Shown here in pieces: positions 23,912-33,219 of a stretch of DNA of 42,895 nt. The notes beneath the pieces are model-generated. The model worked only from the letters and a program-made list of their open reading frames with translations. It searched no databases and was not told the DNA's origin. The stretch spans positions 1 to 42,895 of the forward strand of contig CAAFGE010000026.1 in assembly GCA_900762355.1 (NCBI GenBank), in the 5' to 3' direction. Within the stretch, counting starts at the first letter, position 1. Each line of letters begins with the position of its first letter. The stretch comes from an uncultured Collinsella sp. GTDB lineage: Bacteria > Actinomycetota > Coriobacteriia > Coriobacteriales > Coriobacteriaceae. The translations under genes and the position numbers were made by a program.

Positions 23912-24364
23912 ATGGGATTTGTATCTGCCAACCAAGTGACGATCGGGTATACCGCCGCCTCGCGCGAGGACGCCCTGCATTATTTGTCCGAGCAGGCCAT
24001 CGAGCTCGGCTTTGCCGATGACGCATCTGCCGTAGAGGCTGCCTTTATTGCTCGCGAGAACGAGGCCGAGACCGGGCTTGTCGCCGGTTTTGCCGTTCCG
24101 CATGCCAAGAGCGATGCGATCCATACGCCGGGTGTGGCCGTGCTCAAGCTGGCCGAACCCGTTGAGTGGCCAAGCTTTGATGGAGTGCCCGTCGATGTGG
24201 CACTCGCGCTGTACGTGCCTGCCGGCGAGGCTGGAACTACGCACCTGCGTCTGCTTTCCAAGGCAGCCGTGATGCTGATGGATGCCGGCTTCCGTGACAA
24301 AGTACGTGCGAGCACCGATCCCGTTGAGATTGCGGAGCTCATCAATAGCGGACTCGAAGACTAG
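23912..24364 (+). CDS. PTS fructose-family EIIA component
   Basis: A 150-residue EIIA protein that takes phosphate from HPr and passes it to C9 of EIIBC. The phosphorylated histidine is H64 in GFAVPHAKSDAI, the standard fructose/mannitol-type EIIA motif. The rest (VAVLKLAEPVEW...VDVALALYVPAGEAGTTHLRLLSKAA) follows the family to the C-terminus. The ATG at 23912 has AAGGAG eight bases upstream; an in-frame GTG at 23903 overlaps that site and is rejected. It is the last gene of the cluster, separated from EIIBC by four metabolic genes, and is followed by a strong terminator. It is the only EIIA in the window and therefore the likely partner of the EIIBC. Confidence 0.94.
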   Translation: MGFVSANQVTIGYTAASREDALHYLSEQAIELGFADDASAVEAAFIARENEAETGLVAGFAVPHAKSDAIHTPGVAVLKLAEPVEWPSFDGVPVDVALALYVPAGEAGTTHLRLLSKAAVMLMDAGFRDKVRASTDPVEIAELINSGLED

Positions 24365-24406
24365 AACGGTCATCCCGTTCAATCAATCGATCCTTCTCCA
24401 AGGAAA

Positions 24407-24443
24407 AGGGCCGCGACGCCGTATGGGTGTCGCGGCCCTATTT
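24407..24443 (+). terminator. Intrinsic terminator of the sugar cluster
   Basis: Perfect 11-bp stem AGGGCCGCGAC / GTCGCGGCCCT (24407-24417 with 24429-24439), preceded by A's and followed by ATTTG. It lies 42 bases after the EIIA stop. Confidence 0.85.
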
Positions 24444-24495
24444 GCGTTTCACCAGATAAAACCTGCCAAAATAAACCTGTCCCTTATTGACAGGT
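24444..24495 (+). repeat. Dispersed repeat, copy 1 of 3
   Basis: Shares a 40-base block with the copies at 29671 (same direction, two differences) and 27510 (opposite direction). The common core includes CCTGCCAAAATAAACCTGTCC. In this copy the 3' arm has changed to TTGACAGGTC, which pairs with ACCTGTC instead. It lies directly after a terminator. Confidence 0.88.
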
Positions 24496-24522
24496 CAGTT
24501 AACGCAGTCAAAACGGCGTAGC

Positions 24523-25401
24523 CTACAGGTTCATGTTGCCGTGGATGTAGGGGGTGACCTCGGGGGAGATATGGTCGCAGCCCAGCTCGCGCAGCGCGGA
24601 CTCGATAACGGCGGGCAGCGGGGTCTTGCCCTTGTCGTCGACGGCGGCACCGCCGAGGGTGGCAATCTTGGCGACATCTGCGGGTGCGGCCTCGATATGC
24701 ATGCATCCGCCGATTAAGCGTGCGCGCACCTGTGCCAGGTCAAGATCGTGCAGGTAGTCCTCGCAGGCGCGAACTAGGTCGACCTTCTCGCGCGTGAGCT
24801 TCTCGCCTGTGGGGATGCGTGTGGCCAAGCAGGCACCCGCCGGCAGGTTCCAAACGGGGTATCCCCACGCGCGCAAAAGCTCGCGCTCTTCGTCCTTGGT
24901 AAAGCCAACCTCCATGAGGGGAGAGCGTACGCCGAGTTTCTGGGCAGCGCGCATGCCAGGGCGGTAGTCTCCGCGGTCGCTGGCGTTGCTGCCGTCGATG
25001 ACAACGGGAAACCCCAGGGCCTTTGCGTGATTGACAATGGCGGTAAAGCCCGCGTGCTTGCAGTGATAGCAGCGGTTGGCATCGTTGCAGGCTACTTGGG
25101 GGAGCTGCAGCTGATCGACCGAAAGATTGAGCACGGGGAGCTTAAAGTGGGGACCTTCGTCGGTCTGGCCGTCAACGGCCCGTTCGAACGACGCCTGCTC
25201 GGGCGTGCCGATGAGCGGCGTGGTGAGGTGAACGAGAAGGGTGCTGGCGGGCATGATGCGGGCGCAGACCGCGGCCAAAAAGCTGCTGTCGACGCCGCCG
25301 GAAAATCCGATAGCCACGCGACCATACGCCAGGAGCAGCCGCTCGAGCGCCGCAAGTTTGTCCTGAGGCTCCCCTGCGGGTGCCGTGGTGTCTAAAACCA
25401 T
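24523..25401 (-). CDS. larE: ATP-dependent sacrificial sulfur transferase LarE
   Basis: LarE activates the pincer nucleotide precursor and gives sulfur atoms to it during assembly of the nickel-pincer cofactor of lactate racemase and related enzymes. The PP-loop motif SGGVDSS is at residues 34-40. NDANRCYHCK and DGSNASDRGDYRPGMRAAQ are specific LarE stretches. C191 in PAGACLATRIP is at the position of the sacrificial cysteine. The 292-residue length is close to the family norm. AAGGA stands eight bases before the ATG. No larA, larB or larC is in the window, so the cofactor genes must lie elsewhere, or this copy serves a different racemase or epimerase. It is divergent from the HAD phosphatase gene. 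Confidence 0.9.
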   Translation of the reverse strand: MVLDTTAPAGEPQDKLAALERLLLAYGRVAIGFSGGVDSSFLAAVCARIMPASTLLVHLTTPLIGTPEQASFERAVDGQTDEGPHFKLPVLNLSVDQLQLPQVACNDANRCYHCKHAGFTAIVNHAKALGFPVVIDGSNASDRGDYRPGMRAAQKLGVRSPLMEVGFTKDEERELLRAWGYPVWNLPAGACLATRIPTGEKLTREKVDLVRACEDYLHDLDLAQVRARLIGGCMHIEAAPADVAKIATLGGAAVDDKGKTPLPAVIESALRELGCDHISPEVTPYIHGNMNL

Positions 25402-25511
25402 AAAACGATCCTTACCGTTGAGTACTCGACCGAAAACTATAATCCTACCGAGCTGCTTGTCATAAGACCTCTATCTATGTAACGAAAGTGCAATATGCCA
25501 TATACGTTATA

Positions 25512-25523
25512 TACAAGTTTGTA
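25512..25523. promoter_or_regulatory. Operator-like site between larE and the HAD gene
   Basis: TACAA-GT-TTGTA lies in the 167-base AT-rich divergent region (25402-25568). Short sites of this shape are bound by several GntR-type repressors. No regulator can be assigned, and both promoters must be here. Confidence 0.3.
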
Positions 25524-25568
25524 AAGTGCGGTAGAGTGGCGATGGCGTAAGACGATGAAGGGACCGAC

Positions 25569-26219
25569 ATGATCAAGGCTGTCATTTTTGATATGGACGG
25601 AACGCTCGTGGATACCGAGCGTTTGGGTATTAAGGCGTGGAAGGCGGGCGCCAAGGAGCTGGGACTTGCAATCGACGATATGCTGATCCACCAGTTTATC
25701 GGCCGAACGCTGGTTGATGTTATGGGCATTCTGGAGACTCACTACGGAAGTCGCGAGACGGCCGATGCGCTGTATGTTCGCCATAAGGAGATTCGCGACA
25801 AGATGGTCGAGACCGACCTTGAGCTTAAGGCCGGCGCTGCCGAGTGTTTGGACGAGCTGCTGTCAGCCGGCTATCACGTGGGACTCGCGACGTCGTCGCG
25901 CCTCGTTACGGCCGAGCGCAACCTTAAGATGGTTGGTCTGTTCGACAAGTTCGAGACGGTGACCTGCGGCGAGGAGGTCGAGCATGGTAAGCCCGATCCC
26001 GAGATGTATCTGCTTGCCTGCGAGCGCGCGGGTTACGCCCCCGAGGAGTGCGCCGTGGTCGAGGATTCGCGCAACGGCTGCGTCTCGGGTATCACGGCTG
26101 GCTGCCATGTCTTTGCCGTTCCCGATATCGTGCCGCTGCCGCAGGACGTGGTGGACGGCTGCGATGCCGTGCTCGATACGCTGTTCGATCTGGCGGCGGC
26201 AATCAAGGCTGTGCGCTAG
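25569..26219 (+). CDS. HAD-superfamily hydrolase, beta-phosphoglucomutase-like
   Basis: A 216-residue phosphatase or phosphomutase of the HAD family with an alpha-helical cap (subclass I). Motif I is FDMDGTLVD, with D8 as the phosphorylated nucleophile and D10 as acid/base. Motif II is ATSSR. Motif III is the lysine in GEEVEHGKPDPEMYL, and motif IV is VVEDSRNGCVSGITAG, binding Mg. The cap region (about residues 15-85) would set specificity. The sequence fits the YcjU/beta-phosphoglucomutase-like sugar-phosphate phosphatases. The substrate is unknown. GAAGGGACC precedes the ATG. It is followed by a bidirectional terminator shared with the LacI-type gene. Confidence 0.9.
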   Translation: MIKAVIFDMDGTLVDTERLGIKAWKAGAKELGLAIDDMLIHQFIGRTLVDVMGILETHYGSRETADALYVRHKEIRDKMVETDLELKAGAAECLDELLSAGYHVGLATSSRLVTAERNLKMVGLFDKFETVTCGEEVEHGKPDPEMYLLACERAGYAPEECAVVEDSRNGCVSGITAGCHVFAVPDIVPLPQDVVDGCDAVLDTLFDLAAAIKAVR

Positions 26220-26259
26220 AAAATTGCGGCGTTAAAACGAGCGATTGCTCACGTTTGCG

Positions 26260-26305
26260 CTTAAGCAAAAGGGGCCCGGCAATGGTCGGGCCCCTTTTGC
26301 TTAAG
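26260..26305. terminator. Bidirectional intrinsic terminator
   Basis: A perfect 19-bp stem (26260-26278 with 26287-26305) containing AAAAGGGGCCCG / CGGGCCCCTTTT serves the HAD gene from the left and the LacI-family gene from the right. Confidence 0.93.
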
Positions 26306-26332
26306 CGGCGACTTAGCATACTCGCGGGCGTG

Positions 26333-27445
26333 CTATAGATACGCACCGAGGTTGATGGCCGTGGCGTCGGTCTGGCTGCTTGCCTGGGTGCTGGCTCGTT
26401 CCAGCAGGAACGGCCGCACGAGTTCTTGGCGGTTGATGTCCTCGATGGCCGTGACCGCGGTGACGGTGCGCGCTGCAGAGCCGACGTGGATATGCTTGGT
26501 CTTTGCTGGGGCCTTGTTCTCGATTTGCTCCATGAGCAGTTGGACACCCTTGCGGCCAATCTCGTAGCCCGGGGGCGCTACCGTAGTGAGCGGGACCGAT
26601 CCGCTCCAAGCGAGCGGGTTGCCGTCGCATCCGGCCACGCGAACCTGCTCGGGGACGGAGATGCCTTTGTCGACCAATGCCGAGATAACGCCCGAGGCCA
26701 GCACGTCGGTCAGGCCGACGACAAAATCGGGACGTTCGTCGGCAGGACGCCCGGCAATCTGAGCGCCAATGCTGTAGCCGTCGGCTGCGGTATTCCACTC
26801 TCCGGCGTCAATGACCTCAATTTTGATATCGGGATGCAGGGCGAGGGCCTTGTGAATGCCAAGTACGCGCAGGGTGAGCTGCATGAATGCCGCTCTGCCC
26901 ACAACGGTGATGTGGTGTGCGCCGCGGGCGATGGCGAGCTCGGCGATAATGCGCCCCTGTGCCTCGTTGTCGGCCGCTACGTAGTAGCCAGGCTCGGAGC
27001 AATGGATGTCCAGGTGGACAATCGGCACGGGCATCTTGGTCATAGCGGGGTGCCAGTCGGGGGATGCCATGGGCTGAACCATGACGCCGGACATCTGGGT
27101 GCCCATAAAGTAGCGCAGGTAATGGTCCTGGAGAATATCGTCGTTATCGGCGTTGGCGATGAGCAGGTCGTAACCGTGCTTGCGGGCCTCGTTATGGGCG
27201 CCGCTGGCAATTTGGAGCGAAAAGCCGTGGTCGAGACGGGGGAGCACCAGGCCAAAGGACTTGGTGGCGCCGCCTGCGAGCTGACGGGCGCTTTGGTTGG
27301 GCAGATAGCCCAGTCGATTGATGGTTTCGTTGATGAGTTTGAGGGTCTCGGGGCGCAGCTTTTCGGGGTGGTTGAGTGCGTTGGAAACCGTGCCCAACGA
27401 AACCCCGGCTTCGCGCGCGACGTCGCTGATTTTAACCTTTGCCAT
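26333..27445 (-). CDS. LacI-family transcriptional regulator
   Basis: A 370-residue repressor with an N-terminal helix-turn-helix (KISDVAREAGVSLGTVSNAL, about residues 4-23), a hinge helix (YLPNQSARQLAGG) and a sugar-binding-protein-like effector domain. The ATG at 27445 follows AAAGGGG at a good distance; a longer reading frame to 27652 would run through the dispersed repeat and is rejected. It is divergent from glmS with a 317-base gap, but its target cannot be read from position alone: it could control glmS, itself, or a distant sugar operon. The C-terminal ~30 residues (SSQTDATAINLGAYL end) extend past the usual domain. Confidence 0.9.
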   Translation of the reverse strand: MAKVKISDVAREAGVSLGTVSNALNHPEKLRPETLKLINETINRLGYLPNQSARQLAGGATKSFGLVLPRLDHGFSLQIASGAHNEARKHGYDLLIANADNDDILQDHYLRYFMGTQMSGVMVQPMASPDWHPAMTKMPVPIVHLDIHCSEPGYYVAADNEAQGRIIAELAIARGAHHITVVGRAAFMQLTLRVLGIHKALALHPDIKIEVIDAGEWNTAADGYSIGAQIAGRPADERPDFVVGLTDVLASGVISALVDKGISVPEQVRVAGCDGNPLAWSGSVPLTTVAPPGYEIGRKGVQLLMEQIENKAPAKTKHIHVGSAARTVTAVTAIEDINRQELVRPFLLERASTQASSQTDATAINLGAYL

Positions 27446-27509
27446 AGCGGCCCCTTTGATGCGTTTCAAGTACAAGCCAGATTGTAGCATCGCCCGCCTC
27501 TGAGGTGTC

Positions 27510-27564
27510 AAAACCTGCCAATTAGGGACAGGTTTATTTTGGCAGGTTCTATCTGGGGAAACGC
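27510..27564 (-). repeat. Dispersed repeat, copy 2 of 3 (inverted)
   Basis: The reverse complement carries the same core as the copies at 24444 and 29671, from GCGTTTCCCCAGATA through CCTGCCAAAATAAACCTGTCC to a closing TTGGCAGGTT arm. The AACCTGCCAA / TTGGCAGGTT arms (10 bp) form a hairpin. It lies between the divergent LacI and glmS genes. Confidence 0.9.
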
Positions 27565-27627
27565 TGGAGCCCAGGCCACCACAAAGGCGCCTGTCCCCAT
27601 CGTGGTGGTTTGGGCATGTGTGCATCG

Positions 27628-27661
27628 AGTGGTATCTAAGTTGAGATACCACTTCTGGTAT
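27628..27661. promoter_or_regulatory. Operator-like double palindrome upstream of glmS
   Basis: AGTGGTATCT (27628-27637) and AGATACCACT (27644-27653) are perfect 10-base arms with a six-base centre. The right arm forms a second palindrome with a third half-site, TGGTAT at 27656-27661. The three TGGTAT/ATACCA half-sites stand just upstream of a TACAAT -10 box (27683-27688). Half-sites of this sort are used by GntR/HutC-type amino-sugar regulators such as NagR and DasR, which fits glmS, but the spacing differs from their known sites. Confidence 0.55.
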
Positions 27662-27762
27662 ATCAGCTTGCGCTTGCGTGAGTACAATACTCGAACGTTA
27701 TACGTCTCAGCGCCTTCCGTGCGTGGACGTCTTGCAGTCACGCGAACGAAGGGATTTATCCT

Positions 27763-29610
<1,848 letters not shown>

Positions 29611-29633
29611 TTTGTTCCGCCGCTCTAACGATT

Positions 29634-29670
29634 AAGGCTCGGCTCCGTTGTTGCGGAGCCGAGCCTTTCT
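29634..29670 (+). terminator. Intrinsic terminator after glmS
   Basis: Perfect 14-bp stem AAGGCTCGGCTCCG / CGGAGCCGAGCCTT with a TTGTTG loop (29634-29667), followed by TCT. Confidence 0.92.
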
Positions 29671-29724
29671 GCGTTTGCCCAGATAAAACCTGCCAAAATA
29701 AACCTGTCCCTTTTTGGCAGGTTA
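29671..29724 (+). repeat. Dispersed repeat, copy 3 of 3
   Basis: Same direction as copy 1, beginning GCGTTTGCCCAGATA and containing the shared core. The AACCTGCCAA / TTGGCAGGTT hairpin is intact. Its right arm runs into the stop codon of the GntR gene, and its left end abuts the glmS terminator, the same setting as copy 1 after the EIIA terminator. Confidence 0.9.
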
Positions 29725-30423
29725 GCGGAGCTTGCTGGTCTCGAAGTACTTGGGATATTGGTCCAGGACCTCGGTCTGGTTGCGGAACATCATATGCAGG
29801 TGCTTGCTGACCAAAAAGCTCGCCTCGATGGGGTCGCGGCCGGCGATGGCGCGGCGGATTTGCTTGTGCTCGTTAACAATCTCCTGATTGTCGAGCGTTT
29901 GCGTGGCGGCGCGCAGCCAGCGGAAGCGCTCCAGGTCGGCATTGGTCTCTTCGAGCCACGACCACACGGTGCTGCGGCACGCGATGCTAAAGATCATGCG
30001 GTGCATGAGGTTGTCGCTTAAAAAGAAGCCGATGCGATCCTCCTCGGCCATGGTCTTTTCCTGCAGCGCGATGGCTCGGTCGAGCTGCTCGATGCCTGCC
30101 GAGGTGGCACGGGCGCAGCACTCCACAATCACCTGCTTTTCCAGGTGCTCGCGAATGTAGCAGGCGCTCTCGGCAAGGGTGAGGTTGATGGGCGAAACGT
30201 AGGTGCCGCTCTGGGGCACCGTGCGCACCAGACCTTCCTGCGCCAGGCGTACCAGCGCCTCACGTACGGGCGTGCGGCCCATGTCCAGGTCATCGCAAAG
30301 CTGTTTGACGCCGAGCTTTTCGCCCGGCTTGTAATCCAGGTAGACGATCTTGCGTCGAATGGTGTGATAGGACTGGTCCTGTAGGCTCGTTTCCTGCTCG
30401 CCGATGTGCATCGAATCTTCCAT
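29722..30423 (-). CDS. GntR-family transcriptional regulator (FCD type)
   Basis: A 233-residue regulator. The winged helix-turn-helix covers about residues 18-78 (YHTIRRKIVYLDYKPGEKLG, then LCDDLDMGRTPVREALVRLAQEGLVRTVPQSGTYV). The C-terminal all-helical FCD domain, which often binds a carboxylate and a metal, follows, with His positions in DNLMHRMIF and VSKHLHMMF as expected. It is divergent from the YeiH-type exporter gene with 193 bases between them, so it probably controls that gene. GTATCA occurs at both ends of the gap (near 30438 and 30571) and may mark binding sites. ATG 30423 is kept with GAGG just upstream; an ATG four codons on is possible. Confidence 0.9.
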   Translation of the reverse strand: MEDSMHIGEQETSLQDQSYHTIRRKIVYLDYKPGEKLGVKQLCDDLDMGRTPVREALVRLAQEGLVRTVPQSGTYVSPINLTLAESACYIREHLEKQVIVECCARATSAGIEQLDRAIALQEKTMAEEDRIGFFLSDNLMHRMIFSIACRSTVWSWLEETNADLERFRWLRAATQTLDNQEIVNEHKQIRRAIAGRDPIEASFLVSKHLHMMFRNQTEVLDQYPKYFETSKLR

Positions 30424-30616
30424 AGCGCCTCACTGCCGTTGTATCACACTCATATGTCAGTTGTTTATTATGCCGCGAATCAGCCCTCCGTGGTGGGTAA
30501 TTCGGCTGTTGCCCAAGAACTATTGCGGCATCTTAGTCTGTGTTTGCGTAGGGCTGTGCTCAATGTTGCCGTATCATAAGCCGTCGCAAACGTGAAATAG
30601 AAAGAAGGAATCCCAT

Positions 30617-31651
30617 ATGCAACTGGCGAATATCGTACGCGAGCGCTGGAAAGGCGTCCTGTTCTGCCTGATCATCGCCGTTCCGGCGACGCTACTCGGT
30701 AAAAAGCTTGAGGTCGTCGGCGGGCCGGTATTTGCCATCCTCATCGGCATGGTCCTGGCGCTTGCCTTTCCCAAGGATCGTCGCGAACCACTCGCTGCCG
30801 GCGTCACCTATACATCCAAAAAGATCCTGCAGTACGCGGTTATCCTGCTTGGCTTTGGCATGAACCTCTCACAGATTCTGTCCAAGGGCGCCCAGTCGCT
30901 GCCGATTATCGTGGCGACGATCTCGACCTCGCTTGTCATCGCCTTTGTGCTCTGCCGCGTCATGAAGGTTCCGAGCAAGATTGCGACGCTCGTGGGCGTG
31001 GGTTCGTCGATTTGCGGCGGTTCCGCCATTGCCGCGACCGCGCCCGTCATCGATGCCGACGATCGCGAAATCGCCCAGGCCATCTCGGTCATCTTCCTGT
31101 TTAACGTTATCGCGGCGCTCGTGTTTCCGACGCTCGGCGGCATGCTCGGCCTGACCAACGAGGGTTTTGGCCTGTTTGCCGGCACCGCCATCAACGATAC
31201 CTCGTCTGTAACGGCCGCGGCGAGCGCTTGGGACAGCATGCATCCCGGCGCCAATGTGCTTGAGAGCGCCACGGTGGTTAAGCTCACCAGGACGCTGGCA
31301 ATCATTCCCATCACGCTGGCCCTCGCGTGCTGGCAGATGCATCTGGCGCGCAAGGCCGGCGGCAACGCCAAAAACACGTTTTCGTTTAAGCGCGCGTTTC
31401 CGATGTTCGTCCTGTTCTTTGTGTTGGCGAGTGTGGTCACCACGGTGTTTCAGCTTCCCGCATCCATCACGGCGCCCATCAAGGAGCTGTCGAAGTTCTT
31501 TATCGTGATGGCCATGGCGGCTATTGGCTTTAATACCGATATCGTCGAGCTGGTCAAAAAGGGCGGCAAACCTATTGCGTTGGGCTTTTGCTGCTGGATT
31601 GGCATTGCGTGCATGAGCTTGGGGATGCAGCACGTGTTGGGAATCTGGTAG
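30617..31651 (+). CDS. YeiH-family putative sulfate exporter
   Basis: A 344-residue inner-membrane protein with about ten hydrophobic segments, of the YeiH family (conserved hypothetical 698). The family name as sulfate exporter rests on limited evidence; some members are linked to taurine, cysteine or sulfite metabolism. Typical stretches are GPVFAILIGMVLAL near the start, LQYAVILLGFGMNLSQIL, GVGSSICGGSAIAATAPVI with a conserved Cys-Gly-Gly, and AGTAINDTSSVTAAA. The end FFIVMAMAAIGFNTDIVELVKKGGKPIALG is also characteristic. AAGGAA precedes the ATG. It lies opposite a GntR regulator, a common arrangement for this family. cysE is about 8 kb away but not clearly connected. Confidence 0.9.
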   Translation: MQLANIVRERWKGVLFCLIIAVPATLLGKKLEVVGGPVFAILIGMVLALAFPKDRREPLAAGVTYTSKKILQYAVILLGFGMNLSQILSKGAQSLPIIVATISTSLVIAFVLCRVMKVPSKIATLVGVGSSICGGSAIAATAPVIDADDREIAQAISVIFLFNVIAALVFPTLGGMLGLTNEGFGLFAGTAINDTSSVTAAASAWDSMHPGANVLESATVVKLTRTLAIIPITLALACWQMHLARKAGGNAKNTFSFKRAFPMFVLFFVLASVVTTVFQLPASITAPIKELSKFFIVMAMAAIGFNTDIVELVKKGGKPIALGFCCWIGIACMSLGMQHVLGIW

Positions 31652-31703
31652 GCAAGGCAGCCGATTTGCGTGCTGCGTGCTGTGACCGTACGCCTGAGGT
31701 GGA

Positions 31704-31768
31704 GCGATAGGAGCTCTTGCGGGTATGGCTTGTCCGCAGGTTTATAAGTCCCGAAGAGCTCTTATCGC
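31704..31768. repeat. Inverted repeat upstream of the Fis-type regulator
   Basis: Arms 31704-31723 and 31750-31768 (GAGCTCTTGCGGG against CCCGAAGAGCTC, one bulge and one wobble) form a near-perfect 19-bp stem with a 26-base loop. The stem could extend outward with GGTGG / CCGCC. No T-run follows, so its role is open. It occupies the 266-base gap after the exporter gene, in which no small gene is seen. Confidence 0.75.
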
Positions 31769-31917
31769 CCCGCCAGGATGGCGATGCGGGGCAACTCATA
31801 TACTCGCAGCGCAGCCCCTTCTGCCCTATAGTGTTTGGTGAGCAATATCGTTCAATTTTGAAACACTCGGCCGTGCGACCGTCGGCGGTTGCATGTCGCC
31901 GCGGACAGGGGCAAATC

Positions 31918-33135
31918 ATGGATAGCGATGCCAAGCTGAACATCTTGACCGAGGCCCTAGCTGCTGCCGGGGCTTCGGCATTGGCAATCGATGCGCGTGG
32001 GGACGTCGCGATCTCGACCATGAATGACGCGGCGCTTGAGCGGGATGTGGCGGCTTTTGTCGCTGAGCGCCTCGACCGTATAGGAGACGGTGCGCGTCTG
32101 GTTATGGGGCGTGCGGGTGCGCGCCTGAGCCTGACCGTTCGCCCCACCGGCAAAGAGGGCGGGGGCCTTTGGGTCGTCGTGGTCCGCGAGGTGCGCGGCG
32201 CCGCGGCGCATGCGGGCATCGAGTGGCTCAACGCCGACGAAGTTGAGGCCCGCTACGAATCGAGCGCGTACGGCATCGTTGAGGGTGCCGCTGCGGTGGC
32301 TGCACCGGTTGCCGAGAGCTATGCGCGCGGGGTGCCCCTTATGCTCGAGGGCGAGTTGGGCGCGGGCCAGGTCGAGATCGCCAAGCGCCTCTATCTGGCT
32401 GGCCCTTTTGCCGATCAACCCTTTGTTTCCGTTGCGCTCGATGAGCTCACCGAGCGCGGTTGGCGCCACGTGCTCAAAAGCGCCGAATCGCCGTTGTTCC
32501 AAACAGGGCTGACCCTTTGCATTGAGGGCTGGAACGCGGTTGGCCCCCAGCGCCTCCGCGAGCTGGTCTCCACGATGGCCGACACCGCGTTGGCGACGCG
32601 CTGCCATGTGGTGCTGACGGCGAATGACATGCCGGGCGGCAGCGAAAGTGATCAAGCCGCCTTTGTGACCGAGCGCTTCGCCTGTGCGGTGAGCGTGGCG
32701 CCGGCAATCGCCGAGCAGGGGGCCGCGTCGACGAAGGTTGCGCGCTATTTGGAATATCTCGCTGATGCATTTGGGACGGCAGCGCCCACGCTGTCTGCCG
32801 CGGCGACGAAGACACTCGATGCTTACCGCTGGCCGCGCAATTATCTGCAGCTCCGCGAGGTCTCGGAACGACTGTATATATTGGTGGGGGCGGGCACGGT
32901 GGACCGCGCTATGGCGGAGGAAGTTCTCGCCCAAGAGGACGTGATTAAGACCGCAACCTTTGGTGCCCCGACACTCGAAAGCGACCTGTATATCCTGCGA
33001 CCGCTGGCCGATACCGGGCGAGATATCGCGCATCTGGTTGTAGATCATCTCCACGGCAACCGAACCCGTGCGGCGGAGGTACTGGGCATAAGCCGTACAA
33101 CGCTGTGGCGCTTGCTGAAGGACGATGACCGTTGA
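31918..33135 (+). CDS. Fis-type HTH regulator with degenerate sigma-54-activator AAA+ domain
   Basis: A 405-residue protein whose middle part follows the NtrC-type AAA+ domain in order but lacks its working parts. The Walker A is GELGAGQ, with Q151 where the ATP-binding Lys should be. The region that should hold the GAFTGA sigma-54 contact loop is deleted: PFVSVALDEL runs straight into the next helices. Walker B is LTLCIEGWN rather than LFLDEI. The sensor II region is kept in form (YRWPRNYLQLREVSERLYIL). The C-terminus is a clear Fis-type DNA-binding helix pair, NRTRAAEVLGISRTTLWRLL, from residue 381. Residues 1-130 may be a sensor domain of unknown kind. The ATG at 31918 follows CAGGGGC. It is likely a DNA-binding regulator independent of sigma-54. 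Confidence 0.82.
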   Translation: MDSDAKLNILTEALAAAGASALAIDARGDVAISTMNDAALERDVAAFVAERLDRIGDGARLVMGRAGARLSLTVRPTGKEGGGLWVVVVREVRGAAAHAGIEWLNADEVEARYESSAYGIVEGAAAVAAPVAESYARGVPLMLEGELGAGQVEIAKRLYLAGPFADQPFVSVALDELTERGWRHVLKSAESPLFQTGLTLCIEGWNAVGPQRLRELVSTMADTALATRCHVVLTANDMPGGSESDQAAFVTERFACAVSVAPAIAEQGAASTKVARYLEYLADAFGTAAPTLSAAATKTLDAYRWPRNYLQLREVSERLYILVGAGTVDRAMAEEVLAQEDVIKTATFGAPTLESDLYILRPLADTGRDIAHLVVDHLHGNRTRAAEVLGISRTTLWRLLKDDDR

Positions 33136-33219
33136 GCGAGGCGCCCGTGACCGCGCGCGACGCGTGTGCTACAGTCCAAAGCGTTATTGTTTCGATTTGG
33201 TTACGGCGTGCGAGGGCAT

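Noticed and set aside
27664..27762. glmS ribozyme in the glmS leader
   Set aside because: The leader between the -10 box and the ATG is only about 75-100 bases, and I could not find the conserved cleavage-site region or the pseudoknot pattern of the ribozyme.
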